A stretch of DNA of 64,000 nt. Source: Tepidicaulis marinus (GTDB lineage Bacteria; Pseudomonadota; Alphaproteobacteria; Parvibaculales; Parvibaculaceae). The stretch covers positions 32,925 through 96,924 of the forward strand of contig NZ_BBIO01000015.1 in the NCBI RefSeq assembly GCF_000739695.1, read 5' to 3'. Position 1 is the stretch's first letter, and each line of letters begins with the position of its first letter. Of the stretch, positions 17,559 to 25,666 are shown piece by piece. The notes under the pieces were generated by a model. It ran no database searches and had not been told where the DNA came from. It saw only the letters and a list, made by a program, of their open reading frames with translations. The position numbers and the translations under genes were made by a program.

Positions 17559-18707
17559 TTAGTCGGCGGCGGTGCCTGAGAGCTGGATCAACGCTTCGTT
17601 CTTGCGGTTGATTTCCTTGAGCTTGGCGATCCCCGCCGCCGCGATCGCATCGCCCACCATTTCGTCGCTTTCGGCATGCAGCACTTTCATGTCGATATAA
17701 GCGGCGTAATTGCCGGCGGTGCGCTCGGTGATGATGCCGGTCATGGCCAGGGTTTTCACCAGCACGCGGAAGATGTTCGCCGATTCCTGCATGTTGGTGC
17801 GGATTTTCTCATCCGTCATGCCTTCCATGAAGGCGCCCTGCACCCATTCCCAGTCGAGGCCGACTTGCTCGTAGATATGCTGTTTCTGCGAGGGGGCGCC
17901 GATATTGAAGAGCAGCGTCTGGAAGACTTCCCAGGCCCAGTCTTCGATCTTGTTATGCTCTTCCTTGGAAAGCTTCGGCACCGTGCGGTCCGCCCAGATC
18001 TTGCCGAACTTGTGGTGGAAGGCTTCGTCCGTCATGGCAAGCTGCGACAGACGCACGATCAGCGGGTCGCGGCCCTTATTGTAGAAAGTCGCAAAGGCGC
18101 CCATGGCGAGGCCTTCGACGAGGAGCTGCATGCCGACGATCTTCTTCCAGGCGAATTTCGACGTCACGAGCTCCGTGAGCACATCGCGCAGCACCGGGCC
18201 GCAAGCCATCGGGCGGCCGAAACGGGCTTTCACGATATTGGTGAAGGCGGTGACGTGACGGGCTTCTTCGCGCGCCTGATTGGCCGCATATTCCTGTGCG
18301 CCCGGATCGCGCAGGATGTGGCAAAGGCTTGCCGACAAGGCGAGCGCGCCTTGTTCGCCGTGCAGAATGTTCGACAGGCTCCAATGGGTTTCCAGGTTCG
18401 TCAGTTTCACCCGGCCTTTTTCGTCGAGCTTGTCCCAAACGGCGGTGCCGTAGCCCACCGTCATGGTCGGGTCGACCATATATTCGTTTTCGATATCGAA
18501 GGGCTCGCTAAAGTCGATATAGCGCGCGTCGTTCGGGTCCCAGAAATGGTCGTGGGTTGCCGAAATGATCTTGTCGAAGGCGCTGGTACGATCGAGATAG
18601 CGCTCGCAATCCATCATGGCGGCGAAATCGGTCGGCTCTACGGTGTTGTAGATATTGTCCTTCGTGATCTGACCAGCGGCTTCTTTGTGGGGTACTGCCT
18701 GCGTCAT
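17559..18707 (-). CDS. Ferritin-like diiron-carboxylate protein (oxygenase/oxidase fold)
   Basis: A 382-residue protein whose residues give a complete diiron site: Glu118 (HGEQ), Glu148-x2-His151 (EEARH), Glu198 (LVEGL) and Glu228-x2-His231 (DEAFHH). This is the E/ExxH/E/ExxH pattern of ribonucleotide-reductase-R2-like and bacterial multicomponent-oxygenase-like four-helix bundles, which use O2 at a di-iron centre. The remaining sequence does not let me name the substrate. Reductase and ferredoxin partners are absent nearby. The gene stands alone, with an FNR/FixK-type box about 100 bases upstream and a strong terminator behind it, so oxygen-responsive control is likely. Confidence 0.85.
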   Translation of the reverse strand: MTQAVPHKEAAGQITKDNIYNTVEPTDFAAMMDCERYLDRTSAFDKIISATHDHFWDPNDARYIDFSEPFDIENEYMVDPTMTVGYGTAVWDKLDEKGRVKLTNLETHWSLSNILHGEQGALALSASLCHILRDPGAQEYAANQAREEARHVTAFTNIVKARFGRPMACGPVLRDVLTELVTSKFAWKKIVGMQLLVEGLAMGAFATFYNKGRDPLIVRLSQLAMTDEAFHHKFGKIWADRTVPKLSKEEHNKIEDWAWEVFQTLLFNIGAPSQKQHIYEQVGLDWEWVQGAFMEGMTDEKIRTNMQESANIFRVLVKTLAMTGIITERTAGNYAAYIDMKVLHAESDEMVGDAIAAAGIAKLKEINRKNEALIQLSGTAAD

Positions 18708-18800
18708 CGGTAATCTCCTCCGGTCTTCGAGGCTCAGGGTCTGTGGGTGCTTTTGGGTGCCTCAAACTGGAAAAATGATGACGCCTGCGTCATTTTTGGT

Positions 18801-18818
18801 CTTTGATCTGAATCAAAG
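18801..18818 (-). promoter_or_regulatory. FNR/FixK-type operator upstream of the diiron gene
   Basis: CTTTGATCTGAATCAAAG is an 18-bp perfect palindrome with the exact FNR/FixK core TTGAT-N4-ATCAA (18803-18816). Its centre is about 102 bases before the ATG of the diiron gene, so a site at -41.5 would give a leader of about 60 bases. It overlaps the T-rich tail of the terminator of the preceding btuB gene. FNR, FixK and Dnr regulators switch genes at low oxygen. Confidence 0.75.
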
Positions 18819-18877
18819 AAAAGGGCCGGCGCTGAAAACACCGGCCCCGCTGCGAGGGGCTCTCATGAAAAGAGCCC
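18815..18877 (-). terminator. Tandem hairpins ending the btuB transcript
   Basis: Read on the minus strand, hairpin 1 pairs GGGCTCT with AGAGCCC (18857-18877). Hairpin 2 pairs GGGCCGG with CCGGCCC (18823-18847) and is followed at once by TTTTCTTT. This is a classical intrinsic terminator, 55-115 bases past the receptor stop. Confidence 0.8.
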
Positions 18878-18931
18878 GAAAACCGCTTGTTTCTGCGGGT
18901 TTTCCCCCGCACCGTCTCTCCGGAAAGAGGA

Positions 18932-20893
18932 TCAGAACGTCACTTTCACCCCCATCAGGAATTCCCGGCCCGGCGCTTCGAACCCGTCTGCGGGCTCGTA
19001 GGCGGCGTCGAAAGCATTGTTCACCCGGCCGAAAACCTGGAAATGCGGGCCGATATCTTTCGAGCCCGTCAGGTCGACCACGGTGTAATTGTCGCCTTCG
19101 ATGAGACCGCCGCTCACCCGGTCCACATCCCGGTAAAGATCGACCCAGGTAACGGCAAGCCCGAGGCGCGCGTCTTCCATCGCCTGCCAGTCGAGCGTGC
19201 CATGCACCTTGTGGCGCGGCCGCCGGCTCTGCCCGCCGCGCAGGGGCTGCGTATCGACGACGGTGAAGGTGTAATCGGCGCGGGCCGACAGCGCGTCGCT
19301 GATCTCCACATCGATGAAGCTTTCGACCCCATGCGCGTTGAACTCGTTCACATTCGTTGTCGTCGAATCGAACGAGGGCAGGAACACCGTGATGATGGCG
19401 TTTTCATAATCGGTATCGAAATAGGTGAGGCCCGTTTGAATGCGCCCGCCAAGGAAGCCCTGTTCGAGGCCGACTTCCCAGCCTTCGCTTTCCTCCGGCT
19501 CCAGATTGGGGTTGCCGCGGAAAGCATTGCCGAAGGAGTTCGGGGTAAAGCCATAGCGCTCGAAGAGCGAGGGCACTTTGAAACCCGTGCCGTAGCTCGC
19601 CGTCAGCCGCGTATCGGTTTCGGGATGATAGTAACCCGGCGTCAGCGTATAGGTGACCTCATCGCCGAAATTTTCCGGATTGTCGTAGCGCACGCTTGCC
19701 GAGGCAAAGAAGCGCTCGCCGAACGTTACCCGGTCGCTCAGCCAGAAGGAGGTGGTGTATTCATCCGCCTCGGAGCGCAATTGCTGCACGAAGCCGAAGC
19801 CGAAATCGCGGAAACCCCGTGCTTCCAGTTCCTCGTACTTGTATTCACCGGCAAGGTTCAGCGTGTGATTGCCGAGCGTGACGAAATTTTCCAGCTTGGC
19901 GACGCTGCGCGTGCCTTCATTCGCCGATTCCTGGTTGGTGTTGAGGTTCGCCGCATCCGGATGGTCGATGATGACGCGCGTATAATCCGTATAGGCAAGT
20001 GTGAGCACGGGCCGGTAGGCGCCGCCATAAAAATTCCCATTCAGCCCGCCGCTCAGGAAAATTTCCTGGTTCTTGGCAACGGCGTTGAAATCCTGCGGCA
20101 GGGAATTGTCCGTATCCGCATTGGAATTGATATATTGGCCGAAGGTGAAGGCCGAGAGCGTGTCGCTCAAATCCGTATCGAGCTGCAGGCTGAGGGCCGT
20201 GTTCTCGTTACCGTCCTCTTCTTCGGCAAAGCCGCCGCGCAAATGTTGCGGCGTGATGTCACTGCCGTCCGTTGCCTGACGCGAGAGCGAGAGCGCATAG
20301 CCGATGCCCGCATAAGAGCCATCCGCAAGCGCTGCGGTATTGAACGTGCCGAGCGAGCCGAGCTCCGCGCGCACGCTGGTGCGCAGCGCGCCTTCGCCTT
20401 TTTTGGTGATGATGTTGATGACGCCGCCCAGCGCCGCGCTGCCGTAAAGCCCGCTCTGGGGCCCGCGGATAACCTCGATGCGCTCGACATTCTCCGTCGT
20501 CAGCGTGGAGAAGTCGAAGGCGCCGGCAGGCGCGCCCGGATCGTTGATCTCGATCCCGTTCAAAAGCACGAGCGTGTGGTTGGAATTGCCGCCGCGCGAA
20601 AAGACGCTGGTGACGGAGCCTTTCGAGCCCGATTGCACGATGTGAAGTCCCGGCACGCCTTGCAGCGCTTCGCCCACCGTGCGGTATTGCCGCCGCTCGA
20701 TATCATCGGCGGTGATGACGCTGACGGAGGAACCCACTTGCTCGATGGGCGCGGGCCCCGCCGGCGCGCTGACGAGAATGTCCGGCGCGATGATTTGCCG
20801 GTCCGCCTGCGCAAGGCCTGTCCAAAGTGTGGTGAAAAGGGCCGTGCTGCCCAATAGCGCCGCTATGCGGCGCGCCTCATTGAAATGAACCAT
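18932..20893 (-). CDS. btuB: TonB-dependent vitamin B12 receptor
   Basis: A 653-residue outer-membrane receptor for uptake of cobalamin or a related corrinoid, energised by TonB. It has a signal peptide with probable cleavage after Ala30 (WTGLAQA), a TonB box DILVSA at residues 38-43, and a plug domain (SVITADDIERRQYRTVGEAL... GSKGSVTSVFSRGGNSNHTL... VERIEVIRGPQSGLYGSAAL). A 22-strand-type barrel ends in EFLMGVKVTF with a terminal aromatic. Start at 20893 is chosen because it begins the signal peptide after a GAGGGGATT site; the frame extends to 21064. The BtuB assignment rests on the cobalamin riboswitch upstream and family features. Confidence 0.95.
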   Translation of the reverse strand: MVHFNEARRIAALLGSTALFTTLWTGLAQADRQIIAPDILVSAPAGPAPIEQVGSSVSVITADDIERRQYRTVGEALQGVPGLHIVQSGSKGSVTSVFSRGGNSNHTLVLLNGIEINDPGAPAGAFDFSTLTTENVERIEVIRGPQSGLYGSAALGGVINIITKKGEGALRTSVRAELGSLGTFNTAALADGSYAGIGYALSLSRQATDGSDITPQHLRGGFAEEEDGNENTALSLQLDTDLSDTLSAFTFGQYINSNADTDNSLPQDFNAVAKNQEIFLSGGLNGNFYGGAYRPVLTLAYTDYTRVIIDHPDAANLNTNQESANEGTRSVAKLENFVTLGNHTLNLAGEYKYEELEARGFRDFGFGFVQQLRSEADEYTTSFWLSDRVTFGERFFASASVRYDNPENFGDEVTYTLTPGYYHPETDTRLTASYGTGFKVPSLFERYGFTPNSFGNAFRGNPNLEPEESEGWEVGLEQGFLGGRIQTGLTYFDTDYENAIITVFLPSFDSTTTNVNEFNAHGVESFIDVEISDALSARADYTFTVVDTQPLRGGQSRRPRHKVHGTLDWQAMEDARLGLAVTWVDLYRDVDRVSGGLIEGDNYTVVDLTGSKDIGPHFQVFGRVNNAFDAAYEPADGFEAPGREFLMGVKVTF

Positions 20894-21084
20894 TAGTCCA
20901 ATCCCCTCAAAAAACGGTCCGCCCGACCGCAGGGCGCCGAGGGACGGGATGAGGGAACGGAAAGCTCGAATGCGCGCGGCTTTCATGCATGGGGAGGAGG
21001 GAACGCCCGCCGAGCCGCATGCTAAAGCCGCGTCACCGACGGAAAATCCGCTCCGTTGGCACACCCCGGCCAGCGGCAGATGAC

Positions 21085-21285
21085 GCGCGATGCGGCAGGT
21101 CTCCTGGCTTGCGGGTCTTAAACCGGTTCCGGTCTTCCCAGAGCAGATGCCCCAGTGACGTGAATGGAACCGATCTCGCCGCTTACAGTTGCGGGGGCAG
21201 CCAAGGAATGGCCCTTATGAAAAGCGGGCGTCACCTTGTTCCCTTTTATCCCGGATATCCGGGACCGGATCGCGGCGCGAGTATA
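21085..21285 (-). ncRNA. Cobalamin riboswitch (B12 element)
   Basis: Read on the minus strand the conserved pieces come in order: AAAGGGAACAAGGTG (near 21245-21231), GCCCCCGCAACTGTAAGCGG (near 21200), CACTGGGGCAT, CTGGGAAG, and the B12 box AGCCAGGAGACCTGCC (21109-21094). This is the adenosylcobalamin aptamer found before B12 uptake and synthesis genes. It ends about 190 bases before the btuB ATG; with coenzyme bound it should reduce btuB expression. The leader between aptamer and ATG (20894-21084) shows no gene. Boundaries are approximate. Confidence 0.95.
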
Positions 21286-21385
21286 GGCGCGCGCCCCAAT
21301 TTGTCAAAAGCGGGGAAAAACGAAAGAGAAGCGGTGCTTTTGCGCGCCGCTTCCTCTTCGCTTCAATCATGGATATGTCTTTTCT

Positions 21386-21634
21386 TCAATGCCGCCGTGT
21401 CGAGACGGGCAGGGCCGTCAGGGACATCTGCGCGGGGCATTGCGGGTCTTTGAGAACATGCTCGGCAATCACGTCGAGCAGCGCGCCGTGCAATGTCTCC
21501 ACCCGTTCGTCATGGGCATGGCCGGCGCCGGAGCGCACCAGATAAAGCACGGCTTTGACAAGCCCTTCGATATGCGCATCCGCGTTTTGCGGCAGGGCGC
21601 CTTCTTCTTGTTCCGGTTTGGTTTGAACACTCAC
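21386..21634 (-). CDS. Small protein coupled to the LuxI gene
   Basis: An 82-residue predicted helical, soluble protein (MSVQTKPEQEEGALPQNADA..., HIEGLVKAVLYLVRSGAGHA, HDERVETLHGALLDVIAEHV). Its start overlaps the last bases of the luxI-type gene (21631-21634, ATGA), so translation is coupled and it belongs to the quorum-sensing transcript. I recognise no family. It has no signal peptide or membrane segment. A role in modulating AHL signalling is only an inference from position. Confidence 0.75.
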   Translation of the reverse strand: MSVQTKPEQEEGALPQNADAHIEGLVKAVLYLVRSGAGHAHDERVETLHGALLDVIAEHVLKDPQCPAQMSLTALPVSTRRH

Positions 21635-22263
21635 GCTGCAACCTCTTCTTCATGCTCGTGGATATCGATCACGGAGCCTTCGATGCCGAACACATCGCGG
21701 ATGCGCTGCGAGGAAGAAGGCGCCGTGGAGTAATGCCCGGCGAGAAACTCTTCCTCGCCGATGCGGATGGCAGGGCCGTAAATGGTGGGCTTGAGGCCGA
21801 GCTGTTCGAGCGCCCGGGCCTTGGAGGGATAGGTGACGAAAACGAAATGCTCGATGCCGTGCGCCCAGGCCCATTCCATGCCGGCCAGCGTGCAAAGGGC
21901 ATGGTGATAGGTATGCGCGCCTTTCGGCAGATCGGGGTCGACGCACATGCGGCTGCCTTCGGCAACGCGCGCGCTTTTCGGCAGCTCATGGCCGTGGGCA
22001 AGTTCCGGCCAGAGCGCTTCGAGCATGTAAGGATGATCCGTGCGCACCATCCGCCCGCAGGCCCGCACCACCTCATTCTCGTCCCGGATCGTGAAGTAAT
22101 GGGTCCAGAGCGGATGATCGAACTGATCCGCTTCGCGGTGATTGAGGTTGGGGATGACCCAGCCTGCCCGCTCGACGAATACCTTGTGCCGCAGGCGCAG
22201 CATCGAATCGAACGCGTTGCCGAAACGGTGGGCGGTAAGAATGGTGAAGTGATCGACTTTCAT
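21631..22263 (-). CDS. LuxI-family acyl-homoserine lactone synthase
   Basis: A 210-residue autoinducer synthase joining S-adenosylmethionine with an acyl-ACP or acyl-CoA to make an N-acyl-homoserine lactone. The invariant residues are visible: Arg, Phe and Trp in RHKVFVERAGW, Asp in EADQFDHP, Arg in VVRACGRMVRT, and Glu and Arg in VAEGSRMCVDPD. The ATG at 22263 has GGAGAGAGG before it; an ATG 13 codons upstream is less well placed. A lux box lies 58 bases upstream, the luxR-type gene precedes it and a small ORF is coupled behind it. The acyl chain cannot be predicted. Confidence 0.96.
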   Translation of the reverse strand: MKVDHFTILTAHRFGNAFDSMLRLRHKVFVERAGWVIPNLNHREADQFDHPLWTHYFTIRDENEVVRACGRMVRTDHPYMLEALWPELAHGHELPKSARVAEGSRMCVDPDLPKGAHTYHHALCTLAGMEWAWAHGIEHFVFVTYPSKARALEQLGLKPTIYGPAIRIGEEEFLAGHYSTAPSSSQRIRDVFGIEGSVIDIHEHEEEVAA

Positions 22264-22320
22264 GGGGGGCCTCTCTCCTTGATGACGGAGAAAGGCTTTC
22301 ATGAGGGCGCGCCGGCCCGC

Positions 22321-22340
22321 ACCTACCCTTAAGGGGAGGT
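22321..22340 (-). promoter_or_regulatory. lux-box operator in front of the AHL synthase gene
   Basis: ACCTACCCTTAAGGGGAGGT is a 20-bp dyad with nine of ten half-site pairs complementary. The outer ACCT...AGGT match the classic lux-box ends and its 20-bp length. It lies between the luxR-type stop and the luxI-type ATG, 58 bases before the latter, where an activating LuxR-AHL complex is expected to bind. Binding by the adjacent LuxR protein is inferred. Confidence 0.75.
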
Positions 22341-22379
22341 TTGGAAAATAGATTTATATATCAATGGCTTATGGCGGGG

Positions 22380-23117
22380 TCAGGTGAACTGAATGTCTTC
22401 CGGGTCGATGGTGATGAGCCCCAGATAGAGTGCTTTGACGATGGCGATGCGGCCATAGGCGCCGAGCTTCGTGTAGCAGTTCTTCAGATGGAACTTCACC
22501 GTCTCCTGGGAAACGTTGAGAAGCTGGGAAATCTCCCAGGCGGTTTTGCCCCGCGCCCACTGCGTCAGCACTTCCTGCTCACGCGGGGTGAGCGGCTGGG
22601 CGGGCGCCATTTCCACGGCCAGGTGGTCCATGAAGACCTTGTGGAGGACAGCGGTGCGCGCATGAATTTCCGCCAGCACGCGCTCGCAGTTCACATCCGG
22701 CTCCTCGGAGGCGACGGAATAAACGGCGCTGATGCCGGGCGCGCTGGTCAGCGCGGAGGAAATGCCTTGCTTCAGCCCAAGCTCCGATGCCTCCCCGTAA
22801 AAGCGCCGCTGCACGGCGGTGAGTTCCTGGCGCTGCAGCAGCTGGTCCCAGGCGAAGGGCCCCGAGCCCTGGCCGGCCCGCTGCAACGTCAGGTCCGCTT
22901 GCGCATAGCCTTGCTCTTCGTAATGGCTCAGCCATTCGGCTTTGTAATTGGTGGCGAAATACTGATCGCGCGTGGGGTCGCGTCCCGGAAGCACATAGCC
23001 AAGAATGGCGTGGTTCATACCCAGGTCGCGCAGGCCAGCCAGCCATATATCGAATGCCGATGCCGTATCTTCCGATTGCTGGATACGCTCGACAAACTCC
23101 GCGAAAGACAGCCCCAT
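22380..23117 (-). CDS. LuxR-family AHL-responsive transcription factor
   Basis: A 245-residue quorum-sensing regulator. An N-terminal autoinducer-binding domain (about residues 5-165) contains W-x3-Y in AEWLSHYEEQGYAQADL and PFAWDQL, matching conserved ligand-pocket Trp, Tyr, Asp and Trp. A C-terminal LuxR helix-turn-helix (LTPREQEVLTQWARGKTAWE, ISQLLNVSQETVKFHLKN) binds DNA. The Pro usual after the conserved Asp is Leu here. ATG at 23117 has AGGGG before it; a GTG at 23150 would add 11 residues. The synthase gene follows in the same direction 117 bases on. Bases 23118-23420 hold its promoter area, with no other feature seen. Confidence 0.94.
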   Translation of the reverse strand: MGLSFAEFVERIQQSEDTASAFDIWLAGLRDLGMNHAILGYVLPGRDPTRDQYFATNYKAEWLSHYEEQGYAQADLTLQRAGQGSGPFAWDQLLQRQELTAVQRRFYGEASELGLKQGISSALTSAPGISAVYSVASEEPDVNCERVLAEIHARTAVLHKVFMDHLAVEMAPAQPLTPREQEVLTQWARGKTAWEISQLLNVSQETVKFHLKNCYTKLGAYGRIAIVKALYLGLITIDPEDIQFT

Positions 23118-23420
23118 ATGTGCCCCTGCGTTTACGCTGTGCCCCAACACTCCGTTCCAGAGCCGCTCGTTGCCGAGGCGCTGCCGGTACGGAACACACT
23201 GACAAGATTATCAGCAAAAGAAATAGAAGGGGAATAAAAGAACAGAAGCAGCCTTACCGATTTGTGGGATGCCGCAATATTTCGGGACAAAGTGAAATAA
23301 TGCTCTCGTGAAACGCAAGAAATCGCGCTGTCTTCACGCATAAGTGAGCGTTTCATCTTTCGGTTGTGCGCGGGTGCGGCCAATCTCCCATGCTGAGAGG
23401 TTGGCGGCCCAAATGCGGTT

Positions 23421-24923
23421 TTAAAGGAGCATCCAGGCTCCGGCCGTCAATACGGCCATGGCAATCAGGTTGAGCCGCAGCCCGGCGCGCATCATGACAT
23501 GCATGTCGATATGGCCGGAGCCGAAAACGATCGCATTGGGCGGGGTCGCGACGGGCAGCATGAAAGCGCAAGAAGCCGCCATGGCGGCGGGCAGGGCGAG
23601 TGCCTCCGGCGCAAGGCCTGCGGTGAGCGCCAATGCGCCGGTGATCGGCAGGAAGGCGGAGGCCGTGGCCGTATTGCTGGTCAGCTCGGTCAAAAAGACG
23701 ATGAGCATCACCACGGCACCCGTCAGCACCAGCGGGCGGAGCAGGGCCGCGCCCGTCAGCTGTCCGCCGATCCAGGCCGCAAGCCCGGTGCCGTCCATTG
23801 CCTGCGCCAGGCTCAGCCCACCGCCGAAGAGAATGAGAATGTCCCAGGGCGCTTTTTTCGCCCAGTCCCAGTCGAGCAATCTTTCCTCCCGGCCATTCTC
23901 CCCCTTTTCCCCGTTGGGCAGCAGAAAGAGCGCCAGCGCGCCGGCAATGGCAATGCCGGCATCCGATATGCCCTCAAGGGGAAGAAAGGCGCTCAGCCAG
24001 GGATGCGCGATCCAAAGAAAGGCGATGAGCGCGAGCACCGCGCCCACCCGTTTTTCCGCTGGCCGCATGGCGCCGAGCGCGCGGCGCATCTGGCCGATCA
24101 AGGCGGCGCCTTCACCCGCGCTCTCGCCGGCTTCACGGGCGGGCACCTGAAAAGCAAGCCGGGTGAGGGTGAGCCAGGCAAGCGGCAAGAGCACCAGCAC
24201 GGCGGGCACGCCCACCGCCATCCACGCGGCAAAGCCGATGTCGACCCCGTGATTTTGGCTGAGATAGCCCGCCGCCAGCGCATTGGGCGGGGAGCCGACC
24301 AAAGTGCCGAGCCCGCCGATCGAGGCGGCATAGGCAATCCCGAGCATCATGGCTTTGGCAAAGGCGGCGCGGCCCGCGCTTTCCGCCTCGCCTTCTTTTT
24401 TCGCGCCTTCGATGAGGGAAAGCGCGATGGGCAGCATCATCATGGCGGTGGCCGTATTGCTCACCCACATGGAAAGAAACGCGGTGGCCGTCATCACACC
24501 GGCGATGAGAAGGCGGGGCCGCCCGCCGGCCCGGGCGATGATCGCGAGCGCGATGCGCCGGTGCAGGCCCGCCCGCTGCATGGCGAGCGCCATCCAGAAA
24601 CCGCCGAGAAAAAGAAAGATGATGGGATTGGCGTAAGGCGCGGCGGCCATGGCAATGGGCGCGATGCCGAGGAGGGGGAATGCCGCAAGGGGCAGTAGCG
24701 CGGTGGCGGCCAGCGGCACCGCCTCGCTCACCCACCAGATCGCCATCCAAAGTGCAATCGCCGCCGTCGCCCAGCCCGCGGCCTCGAGCCCGCTTGGGGC
24801 GGGCAGGAGGAAAAGGGCAAGTGCGGCGAGCGGGCCGGCGATAAGCCCGGCGCGTGATACCCAGCCGGATTTTTCCTCCGGCGTTTCAGGTTCGCTGTGT
24901 TGCATGTCGCGGGATTGAGGCAT
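23421..24923 (-). CDS. SLC13/DASS-family anion (dicarboxylate or sulfate) transporter
   Basis: A 500-residue inner-membrane carrier with about 11-12 hydrophobic segments. Two internal repeats each carry the family's SNT motif (MWVSNTATAMMMLPIA and ELTSNTATASAFLPITGA). The C-terminal signature CAFMLPVATPPNAIVFGSG is the sodium:sulfate symporter/DASS pattern. It would import di- or tricarboxylates or another anion with Na+. The first 20 residues are hydrophilic; ATG at 24923 or 24905 are both possible and no clear ribosome site separates them. It is read toward luxR but probably has its own promoter. Confidence 0.93.
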   Translation of the reverse strand: MPQSRDMQHSEPETPEEKSGWVSRAGLIAGPLAALALFLLPAPSGLEAAGWATAAIALWMAIWWVSEAVPLAATALLPLAAFPLLGIAPIAMAAAPYANPIIFLFLGGFWMALAMQRAGLHRRIALAIIARAGGRPRLLIAGVMTATAFLSMWVSNTATAMMMLPIALSLIEGAKKEGEAESAGRAAFAKAMMLGIAYAASIGGLGTLVGSPPNALAAGYLSQNHGVDIGFAAWMAVGVPAVLVLLPLAWLTLTRLAFQVPAREAGESAGEGAALIGQMRRALGAMRPAEKRVGAVLALIAFLWIAHPWLSAFLPLEGISDAGIAIAGALALFLLPNGEKGENGREERLLDWDWAKKAPWDILILFGGGLSLAQAMDGTGLAAWIGGQLTGAALLRPLVLTGAVVMLIVFLTELTSNTATASAFLPITGALALTAGLAPEALALPAAMAASCAFMLPVATPPNAIVFGSGHIDMHVMMRAGLRLNLIAMAVLTAGAWMLL

Positions 24924-25002
24924 GGCGGATTGTGGCTCACGGGATCGGTTGGTCTGCTGCCAGCATAATGCGGGAAGGCGGAAGCGGGGATAAGTTGCTG
25001 GC

Positions 25003-25611
25003 CTAGCGCAGCGTATCGACGATTTCGGAGATGCGGCGGAAGAAATGCAGCCCCTGCACGATTTCCTCCTCGCTCATGTTATCGATGATCCGTTGCACAT
25101 AGGCCTCGCCGCTGGCGATCATCTTTTCCAGATGCGTCTCGCCTTTCGCGGTCAGCGTGACGATCTTCTCCCGGCCCGAGCGCGGGTCTTCTTCCAGCCG
25201 CACCAGCGCGAGCGGGGGCTGCGCCATGGCGCGCAGGGCCTTGGTGATGGCGGCGCCGGAAATTTCGAACCAGGCTGAGAGCGAGCGCTCGATGGCCTTG
25301 CGGTTCATCGCCCTGCCGTCCCGGCCTTCGGAATGAATGAGCCAGAGGATCGCGACCTGATGGCGGCTCAGCGTGCCGCCGCGCAAGGCATCTTCCAGCG
25401 CGATCCCGGCCTTGTAGTGGATGGGATAGTAATATTCGAGGAATTGCAGCGCGGCTCTTTTCGGCCCGCCTTCTGCCCCGCCTTTTCGCCCACCCGGCTT
25501 TTTTGCCTTGGGGGCGGGGCCCGCCGCTTTCCCGCCCGAGCCTGAAAATTTGCTCTCTTTACCCATACTTGCCGCCTTTTCCGCCGCTGCTTGCCTGCTT
25601 TGCGCGGCCAT
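25003..25611 (-). CDS. MarR-type winged-helix regulator with a basic N-terminal tail
   Basis: A 202-residue regulator. Residues 1-50 are Lys/Ala/Gly-rich and probably disordered. Residues 55-200 are a MarR-like domain: LSRHQVAILWLIHSEGRDGR, WFEISGAAITKALRAM as recognition helix, LVRLEEDPRSGREKIVTLTAKGE as the wing. It is longer than usual MarR proteins (about 150). The true start may be the Met at residue 16. It is divergent from the P450 gene across 95 bases that contain an inverted repeat, so it probably controls itself and the P450 operon. Confidence 0.85.
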   Translation of the reverse strand: MAAQSRQAAAEKAASMGKESKFSGSGGKAAGPAPKAKKPGGRKGGAEGGPKRAALQFLEYYYPIHYKAGIALEDALRGGTLSRHQVAILWLIHSEGRDGRAMNRKAIERSLSAWFEISGAAITKALRAMAQPPLALVRLEEDPRSGREKIVTLTAKGETHLEKMIASGEAYVQRIIDNMSEEEIVQGLHFFRRISEIVDTLR

Positions 25612-25645
25612 TCTAGCGGCTGCGCGTCATTCGTCATCTTTCTTA

Positions 25646-25666
25646 ATTGTTTACAAAAGAAACAAT
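25646..25666. promoter_or_regulatory. Inverted repeat in the marR/P450 divergent promoter
   Basis: ATTGTTT (25646-25652) and AAACAAT (25660-25666) form a perfect 7-bp dyad with a 7-base spacer ACAAAAG. It lies in the AT-rich shared upstream region, about 40 bases from either start. It is the natural candidate operator for the divergent MarR-type regulator; binding is inferred. Confidence 0.6.

Noticed and set aside
18887..20857. 656-codon plus-strand frame opposite btuB
   Set aside because: It mirrors the GC-rich codon pattern of btuB, has no recognisable motif, and btuB has signal peptide, TonB box, plug and riboswitch.
20894..21064. N-terminal extension of the btuB frame
   Set aside because: It lies between the riboswitch and the signal peptide and would bury the secretion signal.
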